Shown: positions 1 to 11,781 of the stretch, piece after piece
How positions within the stretch are numbered: the stretch's first letter is position 1
Layout of the letters: the number at the start of each line of letters is the position of its first letter
From: Proteromonas lacertae
Taxonomy: Eukaryota; Sar; Bigyra; Opalinata; Proteromonadidae
Direction of reading: 5' to 3'
DNA length: 64,000 bases
Assembly (NCBI GenBank): GCA_002245135.1
Contig: NGBS01000596.1
Span: forward strand, 1-64,000
Translations under genes and position numbers: made by a program
Notes under the pieces: generated by a model
Told to the model about the DNA's origin: nothing
Databases searched by the model: none
Seen by the model: the letters and a program-made list of their open reading frames with translations, nothing else

Positions 1-637
1 ATTACATAATGATGTATATTACATTACAGTCATTAAGTATACCAGGATCAATTATTCTTAATTTTCTCTCTGGTATATTATATGGTTTTTATCCTGGTTT
101 TATCATTATTTCAATTGTACATCTATTGGTACATCTTTAATATACACTGTTTCAAAGTTATACGGAGTAAATGTGTTTAAACCAATCATACCACACTCAT
201 TATCAGTTCATTTTGAACCTGAAGTATGTTTAAAAGTTCTTTTATATTTTTAATAGGTAAAACATTTATCACTTAAATCATTCATTGTCACAGTATGTCT
301 TAGACTCAGCCCTGTACCAAATTGGTTTATTAATCTCTTAGCTCCCATTTACCACTTAATTTATTATCATTTGTGATTGGTACTATTGTAGGATTAACAC
401 CTGCTATGTATGTGCAAATAACTGCAGGAATGGCAGCAATGAAATTAACTACCGATCCAGGTTCAACATCACTTTATTCTGTGATTTTACCGATTATAAT
501 TGTGTTGGTTGTTATGTGGATATGTTCACATTATGTGACTAAGCATTTTGTTCCACAGGAAATCACTGATGTATTGAAAAGACATTCTCTTAACAGTATT
601 CTTGTTATTTATTATTATTTTCATAGAGGAGATATAG
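1..637 (+). CDS. VTT/DedA (TMEM41/TMEM64-like) membrane protein, 5' partial
   Basis: The 5' end lies outside the window. The visible part reads like a VTT (SNARE-associated/DedA) domain: IPGSIILNFLSGILYGFYPG near bases 39-100, then IGTSLIYTVSKLYG, then RLSPVPNWFINLLAP (about 300-350), then IGTIVGLTPAMYVQITAG and a final hydrophobic helix. These match the re-entrant and helix order of TMEM41/TMEM64/VMP1 proteins, which act in lipid scrambling and ER/Golgi membrane homeostasis. The introns are about 33 nt (near 222-254) and 31 nt (596-626); the stop is at 635-637. The frame slips by one base twice, near 119-121 and near 355-362, where one extra A would restore the family sequence, so consensus errors are likely. 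The exact subfamily is uncertain. Confidence 0.7.
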
Positions 638-736
638 TGTACATTATAGTTAATATAAAATTTTCATTTAAATTTACTTTGTTTGTGTAGATATTTTGAT
701 ATTAAAAAACAGGTCAAGATCTGTTCGTGACTCAAA

Positions 737-2415
737 ATGTTTTTGCATTTTTCTTCATCTTTGAGATATTCTCTTCGAAATATATCTAAATTCAGTACAC
801 TCACTTCAAGCTATTTAGATAAAACCATCACATGCAAATCAAAGAGAGTCTTATCTGAATTTGAAACATGTTATGAAAATGTATAGAAATAACTACTATT
901 ATTATAGTTTTTAGAATGTAAAGACTATGTAACAAAACCTCTCATGATGTATATTCTTTATTGTGTGATTTTTTAGTTATATAAGAAAGATAAGAGTTTA
1001 TACATGGCGCCTATACTAGTTGCTTTTGAACATATAATGCAGAATGGATTTTCTCATTCAACCGTAGAAACTGACATTAACTTCCTTCATAAGCTAAATC
1101 TAGAAGGAAAATGTACAAATACAGAATTAGACTATTACAAAGCACTCATAAAATGGAATGAAGGTAAATTATCTGATGCAGCTAACATTTTAGAACAAAA
1201 TCTCCTCATTACTCCTGAAGATATTTTAACTTTAAGAATATTACATGATATATACTATCATTTAGGTGATAAATATAACTTAGTATATTTTATATTAACA
1301 TATATATAGTTAAATAGTGTAAATCGAGTAGCTTCTCATTATTCTAATGCTGTATATGGATATGAGACATTATTAAGTCTTCAGTCATTCGGATTACAAG
1401 AAAATCATTATTTCAAAACAGCTGAAGAAACAGCAATGTCAGCCTTAACAATTGATTCTAATAATATGATTGGTTATTTAGCTTTAGCACATTTAAAATA
1501 TAATTCTGCAAATATTCGAGAAGGTCAAAGAATCTATAGAGAATTTGAAGATTATTGGAGTAAAAGTAGTAAAATAAATGAAAGTTTATATAAACTTTAA
1601 AAATATGTGTGAATATGGTCAAACTCCTCAAGCCATGAATATCTATGAAGGATTAGAAGTAGAGAAAGCTAGTTTGAATAATATAGTTTGTAAAACGGCT
1701 AGTTTATTTTATTTAGATTTAGATCATGATGCTAGTAGTGATAAATGGAAAGAATATTCAAAGTCAAAATGGGAAATATTATTATCTCAATGGAATGAAT
1801 ATAAATCTCAACGTAATTATCCATTTTATGATATTTTATTGGCTATTACATTATGTAAAACAAAGAATTTTGATATTTTGAAGAAATTGAAAAAAGAAAT
1901 AAATGATTATTGTAATAATAATAATAATAAGCCAACTGAATATAATGATAATAATTTTATAAAGTATTCTTCTTCTACTTCCTCCTTTATATATAATGAA
2001 AATGTAATAGACTATATTCCAAGAATGAAATCAATAGGATTGCCCACTTATTAATACAATCGAATTATATTATGAAAAGAAATATAAAGAATGTTTATAT
2101 CATTTATTACCATTAAATCGAAATTAGAATTTTTTAGGAATGTGTGAATTAGATAGAGATTTGTTTAACTACTTCATAATTGAATGTTCAATAAGAAATG
2201 GTGATTATAATATAGCTCATTCCTTATTGTGTGAAAGAAGCTATTTAAAATCAACAGCTCCTTATTCAATTGATCGAATTGGTGATATATATTTAATAAA
2301 TAAAGATTATGCTAAAGCTAAATATTATCATACAAGAGCGAATGATTTAGGAAGAAGACAAGGAATGATATCTTCATATTATCAAGAATATACAGGTAAA
2401 TATGATGAATGGTAA
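737..2415 (+). CDS. TTC38-like tetratricopeptide-repeat protein
   Basis: The TPR-type segments follow the order of human TTC38: DKSLYMAPILVAFEH, then YYKALIKWNEGKLSDAANIL, then LTLRILHDIYYHLGDK, and near the C-terminus LFNYFIIECSIRNGDYNIAH. The function of TTC38 is poorly known. The chosen ATG at 737 opens with FLHFSSSLRYSLRNISKFST, rich in Ser, Arg and hydrophobic residues and without acids, which looks like a mitochondrial presequence. Introns of about 27 nt are seen near 885-911 and 1279-1305. The frame is broken near 1575-1590 (a TA-run shift) and at 2043-2045 (one extra C), and there is an in-frame TAG at 2125-2127 with no nearby splice donor. The gene is therefore either affected by consensus errors or decaying; codon usage still looks coding throughout. 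Confidence 0.72.
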
Positions 2416-2472
2416 TAATTGTAAATTGTTTTGTTTTTGTTTTTATAGACAAAAAAAATAATAAATATAAAA

Positions 2473-5400
2473 TCATTCAATATTAAGAAATTCATTTGAT
2501 AATTCTTTCTTTTCTTCATCTCTTATACCATCCAGTTTTATTCTTATAATTGTAGAAAATGCATCTAAAAATGATTTTAATTCTTTTTTATCTACATCAT
2601 CTTTTACTGTTATTGATAATTCATATAAAATATAAAACACTTCTCTATTATTTTTCATCAATCTCAATTCATTCTCATTTAATTTATTACCTAATAGATT
2701 TATATATCTAATTGTTCTATTTTCTTTCAATGTTTCTACTAATAATTTTAATCCTCTTTCACTCATTCCAATATCTATTCAAATAAAAATATTATCATAT
2801 ATCCTTATATACTGGAGATATTTAAATAGATTAAATCATTTTGCCAACTTTTTTCTGAAAATATTTTAAAAAATTTACATATTATTTCTATTCCTTCATC
2901 TCCAATTGGATTATTATTTATTGGAATGTTAAAAGCTCTTTTTGGTAAAGATTCTGTTAATTCTTTTAATCCTTTTGAACTGATTTTATTATTGTATAAA
3001 TCAATTTCTTTAAAATCAATCCGCCTTTATTAAGGAAATATGAGAATCATTCAGATTTAAATCTATCTCAATATAAACATGGAATCTATACTAGACAAAT
3101 CATAACCATAAAAACCATCCTTTCTAACACAATAATCTATATAATACTCTACTTCTTCACTAGTCCATGATAAACTATTCATTGCTATATAGGGATTAGT
3201 TGTTTTTTCTAATGATTTTGAACATATTGATTTTAATCCATTCATTCGAATATTATTTCCTTTTAGATATATACTATAGCAACATTTAAATGAATCAATT
3301 TTATTTGTTAATAATTTCACACTTTCATCATCTATTGAAATATTACTTAAATTCATTTGGTTTAATGCAGATCTATCCATTAACATTTCCAAATCATTTG
3401 ATATCAGTTTAAAATCCTGCATTACCAATTGGATTATCTATTAATCATACATTAAATATTTATATAATTATACTATGGATGATTAACTTTTTAATATAAT
3501 TATTCTCCTTCATATATTTCACTAAATATTCTATTCCAATTGAATCTATATTATTATTACTTAAATCAAGTCTTTTAATTTTTTTATAATAATTACTATA
3601 GCAATAACATTCATATAAATTATCTGCATAATCATAATCATCATCATCGTCATAATCATCGTCGTCTTCTTCTTCTTCGTTCTTTTCTTCTTCTTTCTTT
3701 TCTTTATCTGCATCACTGTTAATCTTCTTTAAACCATCAACTAAATATTTCAATCCAATTGAAGATAATCCCATTTCTATTACATATTATATTATAGTAA
3801 TAATACTTGAACAATTCATTGTAGGATATTTCTTTAACAAATTCAAATGAGGTGATAGTAATCTCATTCCTTCATCTCCTATCTCATTTCCATATATTAT
3901 GATCTCTTTAAGACTATGAAATGAAGATAAATTGTCAATCAGAGTTTCAATACTTCGATATGAGAGTTTATTATCTAATTATTATACAAATACCAAATTA
4001 TACTTCGCATATATAACCATTCTATCTCACTTAATTCATTCCATCTTAAAGATATGAACGGAATGAAGATATCATCATCAATTTCACATCTTGCCAGATT
4101 TAATTCATTTTTATGGATTAAAAATGGAGGAATAGGACCATAATTAGAAGGAATATCAGCATTAACATCTTTAATATACTTTATTAATAATGGGATGTTT
4201 TTATCAATTAGTAATTCTTTACTCCCATTAAAACTAAACTTTACTTTATCAATTGGAAATGTGGAAAATAATGCTTTTAATCCTCTCCAATAAATGTCAT
4301 TATTCTCAATGTTAATTCTCTCTATATTTGAATATTTGTGTAATTCTTGGGATAATATTATCATTGATTCATCATTTAACCTCATTCTTTCAAAATCCAA
4401 AATATTATTTCTATTGATTAATAAATATAAATATGGAAGAATCAATCTGAATCCTTTTGGACCAATCGGATTAGCTATTACATATTTATAAAATGAATAA
4501 TAAATAAATACCTTTAAGATTGACATATTTCAATTTCATTAATGGAATTGATTCTATAAATGTTTCAATAAAATAGAAAGATAAACTGCAGTATGATAAA
4601 TCTAATTCTTGTAAATTTGATAATTGTGAAAACAATGATCCAAATAATGACTGATATTGAATTGGAATATGAAAATTACTATAATAATCAACTATACAAA
4701 ATATAAAAGAATAAAATAATACTAAATAAAAGCTTTGTTGAATTAAATATTTTCAATAAACTGAAAATATACTTCATTCCATCATCACAGAAACATATAC
4801 AGTTTGAATCAAATTGGATTTTTTCTTTATTTATTTTATCATTTTCTATTTTGAATATTATTTCATCTAAATAACATTCCTCACATTCTTTACATTGATG
4901 ATGAATATGAAATTTTTAGTTTATCTCTGATTGATTCATCTTTTGTAATTATTTTCATCATTAATAGTATTGATAGTATTCTTTCATTACGATTTGTACT
5001 GTATAATTCTATCAGATTATCTTTGACACTTTCCCATTTACCATGTCTATTATAACATTCTGATTGATTAAATATAGATGGAGGTATTTCTATTACATAA
5101 TCATTATTGAATAATATTTCTTTCATTTCTCTCAATACCATCATATTATTATCACTATCTCTTATTATCTCACTCATTTTTATCATCTCTTTTTTCAACT
5201 CTTTCAAACTCAATCGATCTTCACTTTTCAATATTAACATCTTTTCAACTATCTCTTTCATTATATCATCTTTCATTAATTCTTTATTATATGAACAATT
5301 CATTATATTGTAGATTATTTTGATGATATTATTATCTTCACTAAATGGTAATTCTTGACTTATCATTTCATATAATATACAACCAATTGACCAAATCACA

Positions 5401-6002
5401 CTTCTATCGTTACATTCTAAACCATTTAACTCCTCTGGGCTTTTAAAGCAAATATCATACACTCTCATATCTTCATCTTTTCTCATAATATTTACAGATA
5501 AATCGCATATCTTTATTTCATCATCTTCTTCATATATAATATTAGAACTCTTTAGATTACCAACTTTTAATTCATAATCTTCCAATATCATCAATACATC
5601 ACATATGACACTTATTATATTACATGAATCACTTCTTAATATGATTTTTGTGTTAATAATGTATTCTAAGTCATATTTATAGTATTCTCGTGATATTATC
5701 ATATATTCATTATATCCATTTATTTGGAATGTTTCAGAACAACATATGGAAGGTAAAGAACAATCTAACAACATAGAGTTATTCTCATAGAACTTTAATA
5801 TCATCTTTTCTTTTATTCCAGCAATATTTATCACTTTCACCATTTTAATATCTCTTTGATGTTGTATGACAATATCTACTTCTACTTTACTCTTTTCGAT
5901 ATTCTCCATTATCTATAATATATAAGTCAACAAAAATACTATAGAACCATTGGGCAATACTGCAGGTAATACGTTATTTACAAAAGATTTCAAACTAAAC
6001 AT
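2473..6002 (-). CDS. Pseudokinase with C-terminal RI-type LRRs (copy 1)
   Basis: Starting at 6002 (MFSLKSFVNNVLPAVLPNGS), a 28-nt intron leads into a kinase-like domain at about 5909-4920. The VAIK-like Lys (KMILKF) is present, but the catalytic loop reads VGNLKSSN, with Asn for the HRD Asp, and the DFG motif reads DLS. SPEELNG and IWSIGCILYEM match the APE and F-helix regions. The second half is a series of ribonuclease-inhibitor-type leucine-rich repeats (LDLSNNNID..G..YL, ANPIGPKGF) down to the stop at 2473. One exon (3460-3774) carries an acidic, Asp/Tyr-rich insert. It is a paralogue of the gene at 29820-33192 with matching intron positions. One extra T on the plus strand at 4913-4917 breaks the frame between the kinase and LRR parts. 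The fold assignment is confident; the function (a signalling scaffold or sensor) is inference. Confidence 0.75.
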
Positions 6003-6168
6003 TTTCTTTCTGTTTCAAAAATATACTCGTTTCATAATCAGTTATTCATTTTTAAAATCTCGAAATATTCACTCTATTCAACATATCAATTCATTTACAA
6101 TCAACAAACAAATTCAAAATAGAAATAAATTTCATAATATAAAAAAATCTCTTCAAAACTACACTTCT

Positions 6169-9100
6169 TTAAGACAAATCTTCTCGAGGAGTAACTTGTT
6201 GATGTTTGGCTGCTTTACCTAATTCTACTTTACCAGCAGAAGAAGCAAAATTCATTGAACAGAATGATTCATCAGAACTAGCCATAGAAGGAGATATCTA
6301 TTCATATAATATATAATACACACAATATATATATACTTGAACAATCATCAATGTTTTAGCATCTCCAGATAAACTATCTTGTAACAAATATGTCAATTTA
6401 CTATCTCTAAAAGGAACATGAGCTTGTTTAGATCCTCGAGCTTTGATTACTATACCAAGTTGAGTAAGTGATAAATTAATAGCTTTAGCTTCATCTAATC
6501 TCTTACCTTCAGCTTTTGTCTTATTGATTCTCTCAGAACCAGCTAAATCAATCAAATGTAATTTACCAATTGAAACTACACCTGTATATTTATCTTTTGC
6601 AGTTGAATAGATTGAAAATATGCAGTGAGAACGACTGGAAGTTTTATTCATTTTAGTTGAAGCTGTTGCTCGATTCTTATTTCCAACATCCATTAATCTA
6701 AACACTTCTTCGATTTGAGTTACTTTGGTGATGGTTAAACCTTGAACATAGTTTACATTCTTTCCATCTTTCTTTTCTAATTTTATTTCTAATTTTTGAC
6801 CTCCTAATGGATTACTTGATAATAAATCATAGATTTCTTCATTATATATTTCCATTAAACTTACAGATAATGATATATCTAAATGATCACTTTTCTCTTT
6901 CGCTAATTCAAATAATCGATTGATTGCTCGATAATTCACACCACGATCCTCAGGAGGTCCTTCCATAGTATAAGTTTTACCAGAACCTGTTTGACCATAA
7001 GCAAATATTGTCACATTATATCCATCTAATACAGAAGTGATTAATGGTTCAACTTCATTATAAACATCAGTGTTTGTTTCTTTTGGTGTAAATATCCTAT
7101 CACATTCCCAAGATTTTATATAGCCTTTCGTTGCTTTTAGTGATAATTCACCATCTTCCATCTTAACTACAGATGTTTCTTTTTCACTGCCCAATAACGG
7201 TCTAACTCTACATAATACTCGAATATTACCTCGTAATTCTTGTAATACATTAAATAGTCTTCGTCTTTCAGCCATTTCTTTACGATATTTCTTAAATACA
7301 TCAGTGTATTTCTCATTTACATCATTAAAGTTCTTTTGAATAATGGAATGAATATCTTTTAGATTACTTGTCATTTCTGTTTTAATGGCTACTGATTGTT
7401 TCTTTATGTCTTTCAATTCACTATTAATTTCTTTCGATTTAGCATTTACGATTTGCATTACTTTAGATGTTGAGTTTTCGGTTTGATTCCATTTATCACT
7501 TAATTCTTTATATTGTTTATTCAATTTATCAATTTCTTTATCTTTATCTTGAAGTTCTTTCTTTAATGATGAAGCATCTTTTGCTGCTAATGATAAACTA
7601 TTTAATTCTTCATTCAACTTATCAATTGTTGATTTATTCTCACTTATTTCACCATTCAGTTTTTCAGCATTCTTTAATAATTCATTAATCTTATTTTGTA
7701 GTTTGTTATTATCACCACTCGTTTGTTCATATGTTTTTATCTTCTCTTGAGCTGATTCTAGTTGTGATTTCAAATCCTTTAACTGTGCTAAATACTCCTT
7801 TTCTTTCTCTTTTTCTTGCTCTCTTTCTTTTTCTCTTTCTTTGTCTTTTGCATTGTCTTTCTCTTTATTATTCTCTTTTGGAGTTTCATGTGGTGTTACT
7901 GTTCCACTAGCTGCACCACTTGCATTACTACTTCCACCACCATTCTTCTGTTGTTCTAAAACTATTCTAAATTGTTGTTTTAATTTCTCTATTATATAAA
8001 TAATAATAATATATATACTATATTTAGCTTGTAATTCTTCATATTGAGCGTTGTTAGGTAATGAAGGAGAATCACTTGATGAAGATGGAGCTGAAGGAAT
8101 TGAATCACTTCCACTTCCACCTGCTGCTTTCTTACTCTTCACTAACTTTACATAATTTGTCTTCCATTTAATTGCCTTCTGTTTGAATAACAACGCCTTC
8201 TGTTTTATCTTTTGAGATTCTTTTGTTTTGGTTTCTAATTGTTGTTTCAGTTCAGTTATCTGCTTTGAATCTGCTTCTGCTGTTGTATTTACTTTAGCTG
8301 CTGTTGGTATAATATCTACTTGGAATTCTGGTGGTAATGGTTGACCTGTGCTTAACCAATAATTGTATAATGATTCATTCTTTGCTCTAAGAATATGTAA
8401 TAAGTCATTGGGTTTAGTTGTGTCATTTTCTAATAACATTATTGAATCATAATAAACCTATATAAATATTATATATATATATTAATATTATACTTTATTT
8501 TCATATTCAAATGCTTCTAATTTCTTCTTCAATATTAAATTCTGTACTTTCAAATTCTCTTCCGTGTTTTGAGCATCTTCATCTTTATCCACTTTGTCAA
8601 TTTCTTTGGATTTCTTTTGTAGACTTTCAGCATACTATGATTATAACAATAAAATAATAATAATAATAATAAATACAGCTTCCATATCTTCTAATTCATC
8701 ATCATCATCTTGTATTTTATTGCTAGTAAATTTACCTTTAGTATAATCAACAAAGTCAAGTAATTTCTCACTGGCTTCTTTGATTATGTTCATATACTTC
8801 TTTTTGACCATTGCTGCTTTCTTATTGAGATCTTCATTACCCTATTAATATAATATATTATGATATATACTTGTATAGCTGAGGTTTGATTCTCAGTAAT
8901 TCGACTGTTGAGTGTAGCTAGGTTGGTAGTTAAATTTTCATTTCTATTTTAAGATACATAATAAGTATTCAGATATACAATCTCTTTAATTGGTTGATTT
9001 GATCACCATCTTCAACAATTCTTTTTTGAAGCGCTTCTATTTCTCTCTGATGTGCAGTAGTGATAGCTATAAGTGAATAAACTTTAAAATATACAAAAAT

Positions 9101-9308
9101 TCTCATATTCATCACTATCTGAAGAATAAGAATCTGATGACCAGTCCTAGAGTATAATTGACAATTTAAATACATCCACTCCAAATTCAGTTGCAAATGT
9201 CTGGTGAATGTCTTCATGCAATTGTACAGCTGAAGGATCATACACTACAGGTTTGTGAAAAGCCTTTAAACAATAGTCATATAATGTATATACTGTTTCC
9301 TGACTCAT
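6169..9308 (-). CDS. Kinesin-14 family C-terminal motor protein
   Basis: A minus-end-type kinesin with its motor at the C-terminus. From the start at 9308 it reads a short N-terminal region with a Ser/Asp-rich stretch (DWSSDSYSSDSDEYENF), a long Lys/Glu coiled coil, and then the neck and motor. The neck and first strand read LRGNIRVLCRVRPL. The P-loop is [11 protein letters not shown] (near 6990), switch I is NKTSSRSH, and switch II is LIDLAGSE. The last exon, after a TA-rich intron at about 6298-6340, gives SDESFCSMNFASSAGKVELG and a stop at 6169, matching the usual end of kinesin-14 motors. The first two introns are 27-28 nt. Expected roles are spindle or microtubule crosslinking and minus-end transport. 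The domain order makes the family assignment firm. Confidence 0.92.
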
Positions 9309-9450
9309 AATTTCAAAATATAGGCTATAAAGCTAACTAAAAAGCAACTAACAGAAAGCCAGAAATTTCAAAAATCAAACTCAAGTTTGAGAATCAAGCA
9401 TTTTTATTTAAATTGCTTTAAATCTTCACTTTTAGTGCTTATCATTCAGA

Positions 9451-10832
9451 ATGCCAGGTGAAAAAAGTGGTAAAGCAAAAAAGCGTGAACAACAAAAAGC
9501 ACAACAGAAAGCACAAGAAAAATTTGCTAATAAAATAGTGGAAGATAAGACTTTTGGTCTTAAAAACAAAAATAAGAGTAATTCTATGCAATTATAATTT
9601 AATTAGGTAAAAAGGTCCAACAATACGTAAATCAAGTGAAGAAAGTGTACACAGGAACAGTATATAATCTCTATGATATAAATTGATGAATAGAATGATA
9701 AAATAGAAGAAGAAAAGAGAAGACAACAAAGAGAAAAGAAGAATGAACTAGAACGACAAAAGAAGGAAATGGAAGAATTAATGAAAGTCGTAATAGAACA
9801 GCCAAAGCCAAAATTTGGTGAAGATCCAAAATCAATATTATGTCAATTTTTCAAATTAGGTAAATGTAAAAAAGGTGATAAATGTAAATTTTCTCATGAT
9901 TTAACAATTGAAAACAAAGCAGCAAAGAAATCATTATATACCGATACTCGTGATGACAAAAAACCAGAAGATAACATGGAGAATTGGGATCAAGAGACTC
10001 TAGAAAAAGTTGTCGAAGAAAATGCCAAACAAGCGAAGAACCAATCAAGATCCAAGACAATCTGTAAATATTTCTTAGATGCAATAGAGAGAGAAGTATA
10101 CGGCTGGTTCTGGAAGTGTCCAAATGGTGGAAATGACTGTCCATATAGACATGCATTACCTGAAGGATTTGTATTTAAAACACGTAAACAGAAGGAGTTA
10201 GAATCCATGCAGAAAGCTGAAATGAGTAGTGTTGATAAGGAATTATTACAATTAGAGAAGTTAGAGGAATTAAGAGCACATTTACCAACTTCAGGATTAA
10301 CACCAGTAACACCAGAGACATTTGCAAAATGGAAAGAAGATAGAATTAAGAAAAGAGTATTTATTATATTATTAATTATTTTGAATAGGAAGAAGAAAGA
10401 ATCAAAGCTGCAGCAGATCAAGCCAATAATAAAGTTCAACAGCAACAACGTGGTTTATCAGGAAGAGATTTATTCTCATACGATCCATCGTTGTTTGTGG
10501 ATGATGATGAAGCTGCTGGTAATAATGAATATGATGTGATTGAAGAAGAAGAGAATGATGGCAATGATGAAGATAAAGATAATGCACCACCTGCACCTTA
10601 TTTACAAACAGATGGACCAATTGATGAGACATTATTTGAAGAGGAAGATTTGGATGATTTACCAGATGATGATGATGATGATGATGAAGGAGAGAAAGAA
10701 CGAGAAACAAAACCTGATGAAAGTAATAATAGCAATAATAATGATAATAATAATAGCGAGAGTAATAATAATACAAATAAAGAAGAAGAAGGTGATAATG
10801 AAGGTGAAAAAGAAGCAAAACCATCTGAATAA
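9451..10832 (+). CDS. ZC3H15: ZC3H15/DFRP1 zinc-finger protein (DRG1 partner)
   Basis: The order matches ZC3H15/Tma46 from end to end. A basic start (MPGEKSGKAKKREQQ) is followed by IVEDKTFGLKNKNK. CCCH finger 1 is CQFFKLGKCKKGDKCKFSH and finger 2 is CKYFLDAIE...CPNGGNDCPYRH. Then come FAKWKEDRIKK and RGLSGRDLFSYDPSLF, and the protein ends in an acidic tail with LFEEEDLDDLPDDD. In other eukaryotes this protein binds and stabilises the translational GTPase DRG1 on ribosomes. Three short introns (near 9573-9605, 9660-9694 and 10357-10389) restore a single frame. The tail after residue 330 is Asn/Asp/Glu low complexity. No frame break was found. Confidence 0.95.
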
Positions 10833-10952
10833 GTTATTATTATATAATATATATATAATATTTTGATTTTTAACATTTTGTTTTTATTTTTATTGTTGTT
10901 TTGTTAGTATATTATAGGGGGAAAAAACAAATAAAAGATAAAATAAAGATAA

Positions 10953-11706
10953 TTATAATGATGATAATAAATCTGATAATTGAGATTTGATATTCTCAAT
11001 ATTGTCAGAATTTAGACAATTTTCTATTGCACCTTTCTAAAATAATAATAAATAACACTATATATACAACTGACTCATTCTTCTTCTTATATTCTTCTTC
11101 AATTTCATTAACATCTTTGTCAAATCTGTCTATTTCTTTCTCATAATTCTTTTTATATGTGTCTTTTATTAAATTATTCTTTCTAACCATATAATCTAGT
11201 TGATCATTTGTATTATCTAGTGCTTCTTGTAGTTCCTATTGATACTATAACACATTAATATATTATACATTTATTTTTAATTCTCTTAGTGCGATTATTG
11301 ACTGTTTTTCTTGGTTCTCTTGAACTAATATTTGAATTTGATTAATTAATTGCTTTTTATCACCACTAACTCTCATAGCTTCATCTCTGGCAAGCTAATA
11401 TAATAATATTTTACCCTATACTTCTATCTTTTTCAAAACAACTTCCATTTCCTCAGGACTCTTTTGCTTTAACTCTCTATGGTTATAAATACTTTCATTA
11501 TACTCATTTCTTCTTTGTAACTTCCTCACTTTTGTTTCTAGCTTTTGAATTTCATAGATCAGCTCTTCATTCTCTTGTTTCAGCTGGTCGATTTCTAAAC
11601 GATCCAAATAATCTATTTTTAAGCATAAATACTCATTATCATACCATATGACATGATTTTTAAACAAAAACTGTTTTTCTCTTTTTTTTGAATAACAATC
11701 AAACAC
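10953..11706 (-). CDS. Small coiled-coil protein of unknown function
   Basis: Four short exons read through in one frame after three introns are removed (about 11396-11422, 11237-11270 and 11043-11073, all GTAT...TAG on the minus strand). The product is about 200 residues, almost wholly charged heptad-like sequence: LKQENEELIYEIQKLETKVR, NQIQILVQENQEKQSI, ELQEALDNTNDQLDYM. It ends IKSQLSDLLSSL before a TAA at 10953. The start is not settled: no clear ATG opens the first exon, and an upstream mini-exon around 11745-11760 is possible. I recognise no family. It lies downstream of the F-x-P repeat gene on the same strand and may be a separate gene or an extra exon set. Confidence 0.55.
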
Positions 11707-11781
11707 TAAAACATATTATAATTCAAATAAATTTAAAGAGAGCTTAACATTACCATATACGCTTTGAAAAGAAGAAAATTG

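Noticed and set aside
5950-6222. A plus-strand open stretch of 90 codons between the pseudokinase-LRR and kinesin-14 genes
   Set aside because: It overlaps the first exon of one gene and the last exon of the other, both well supported on the minus strand; its start is not a clean ATG.
10402-10876. Minus-strand frames rich in His/Tyr/Leu or Ser
   Set aside because: Shadows of the Asp/Glu/Asn tail of ZC3H15, which reads in full on the plus strand.
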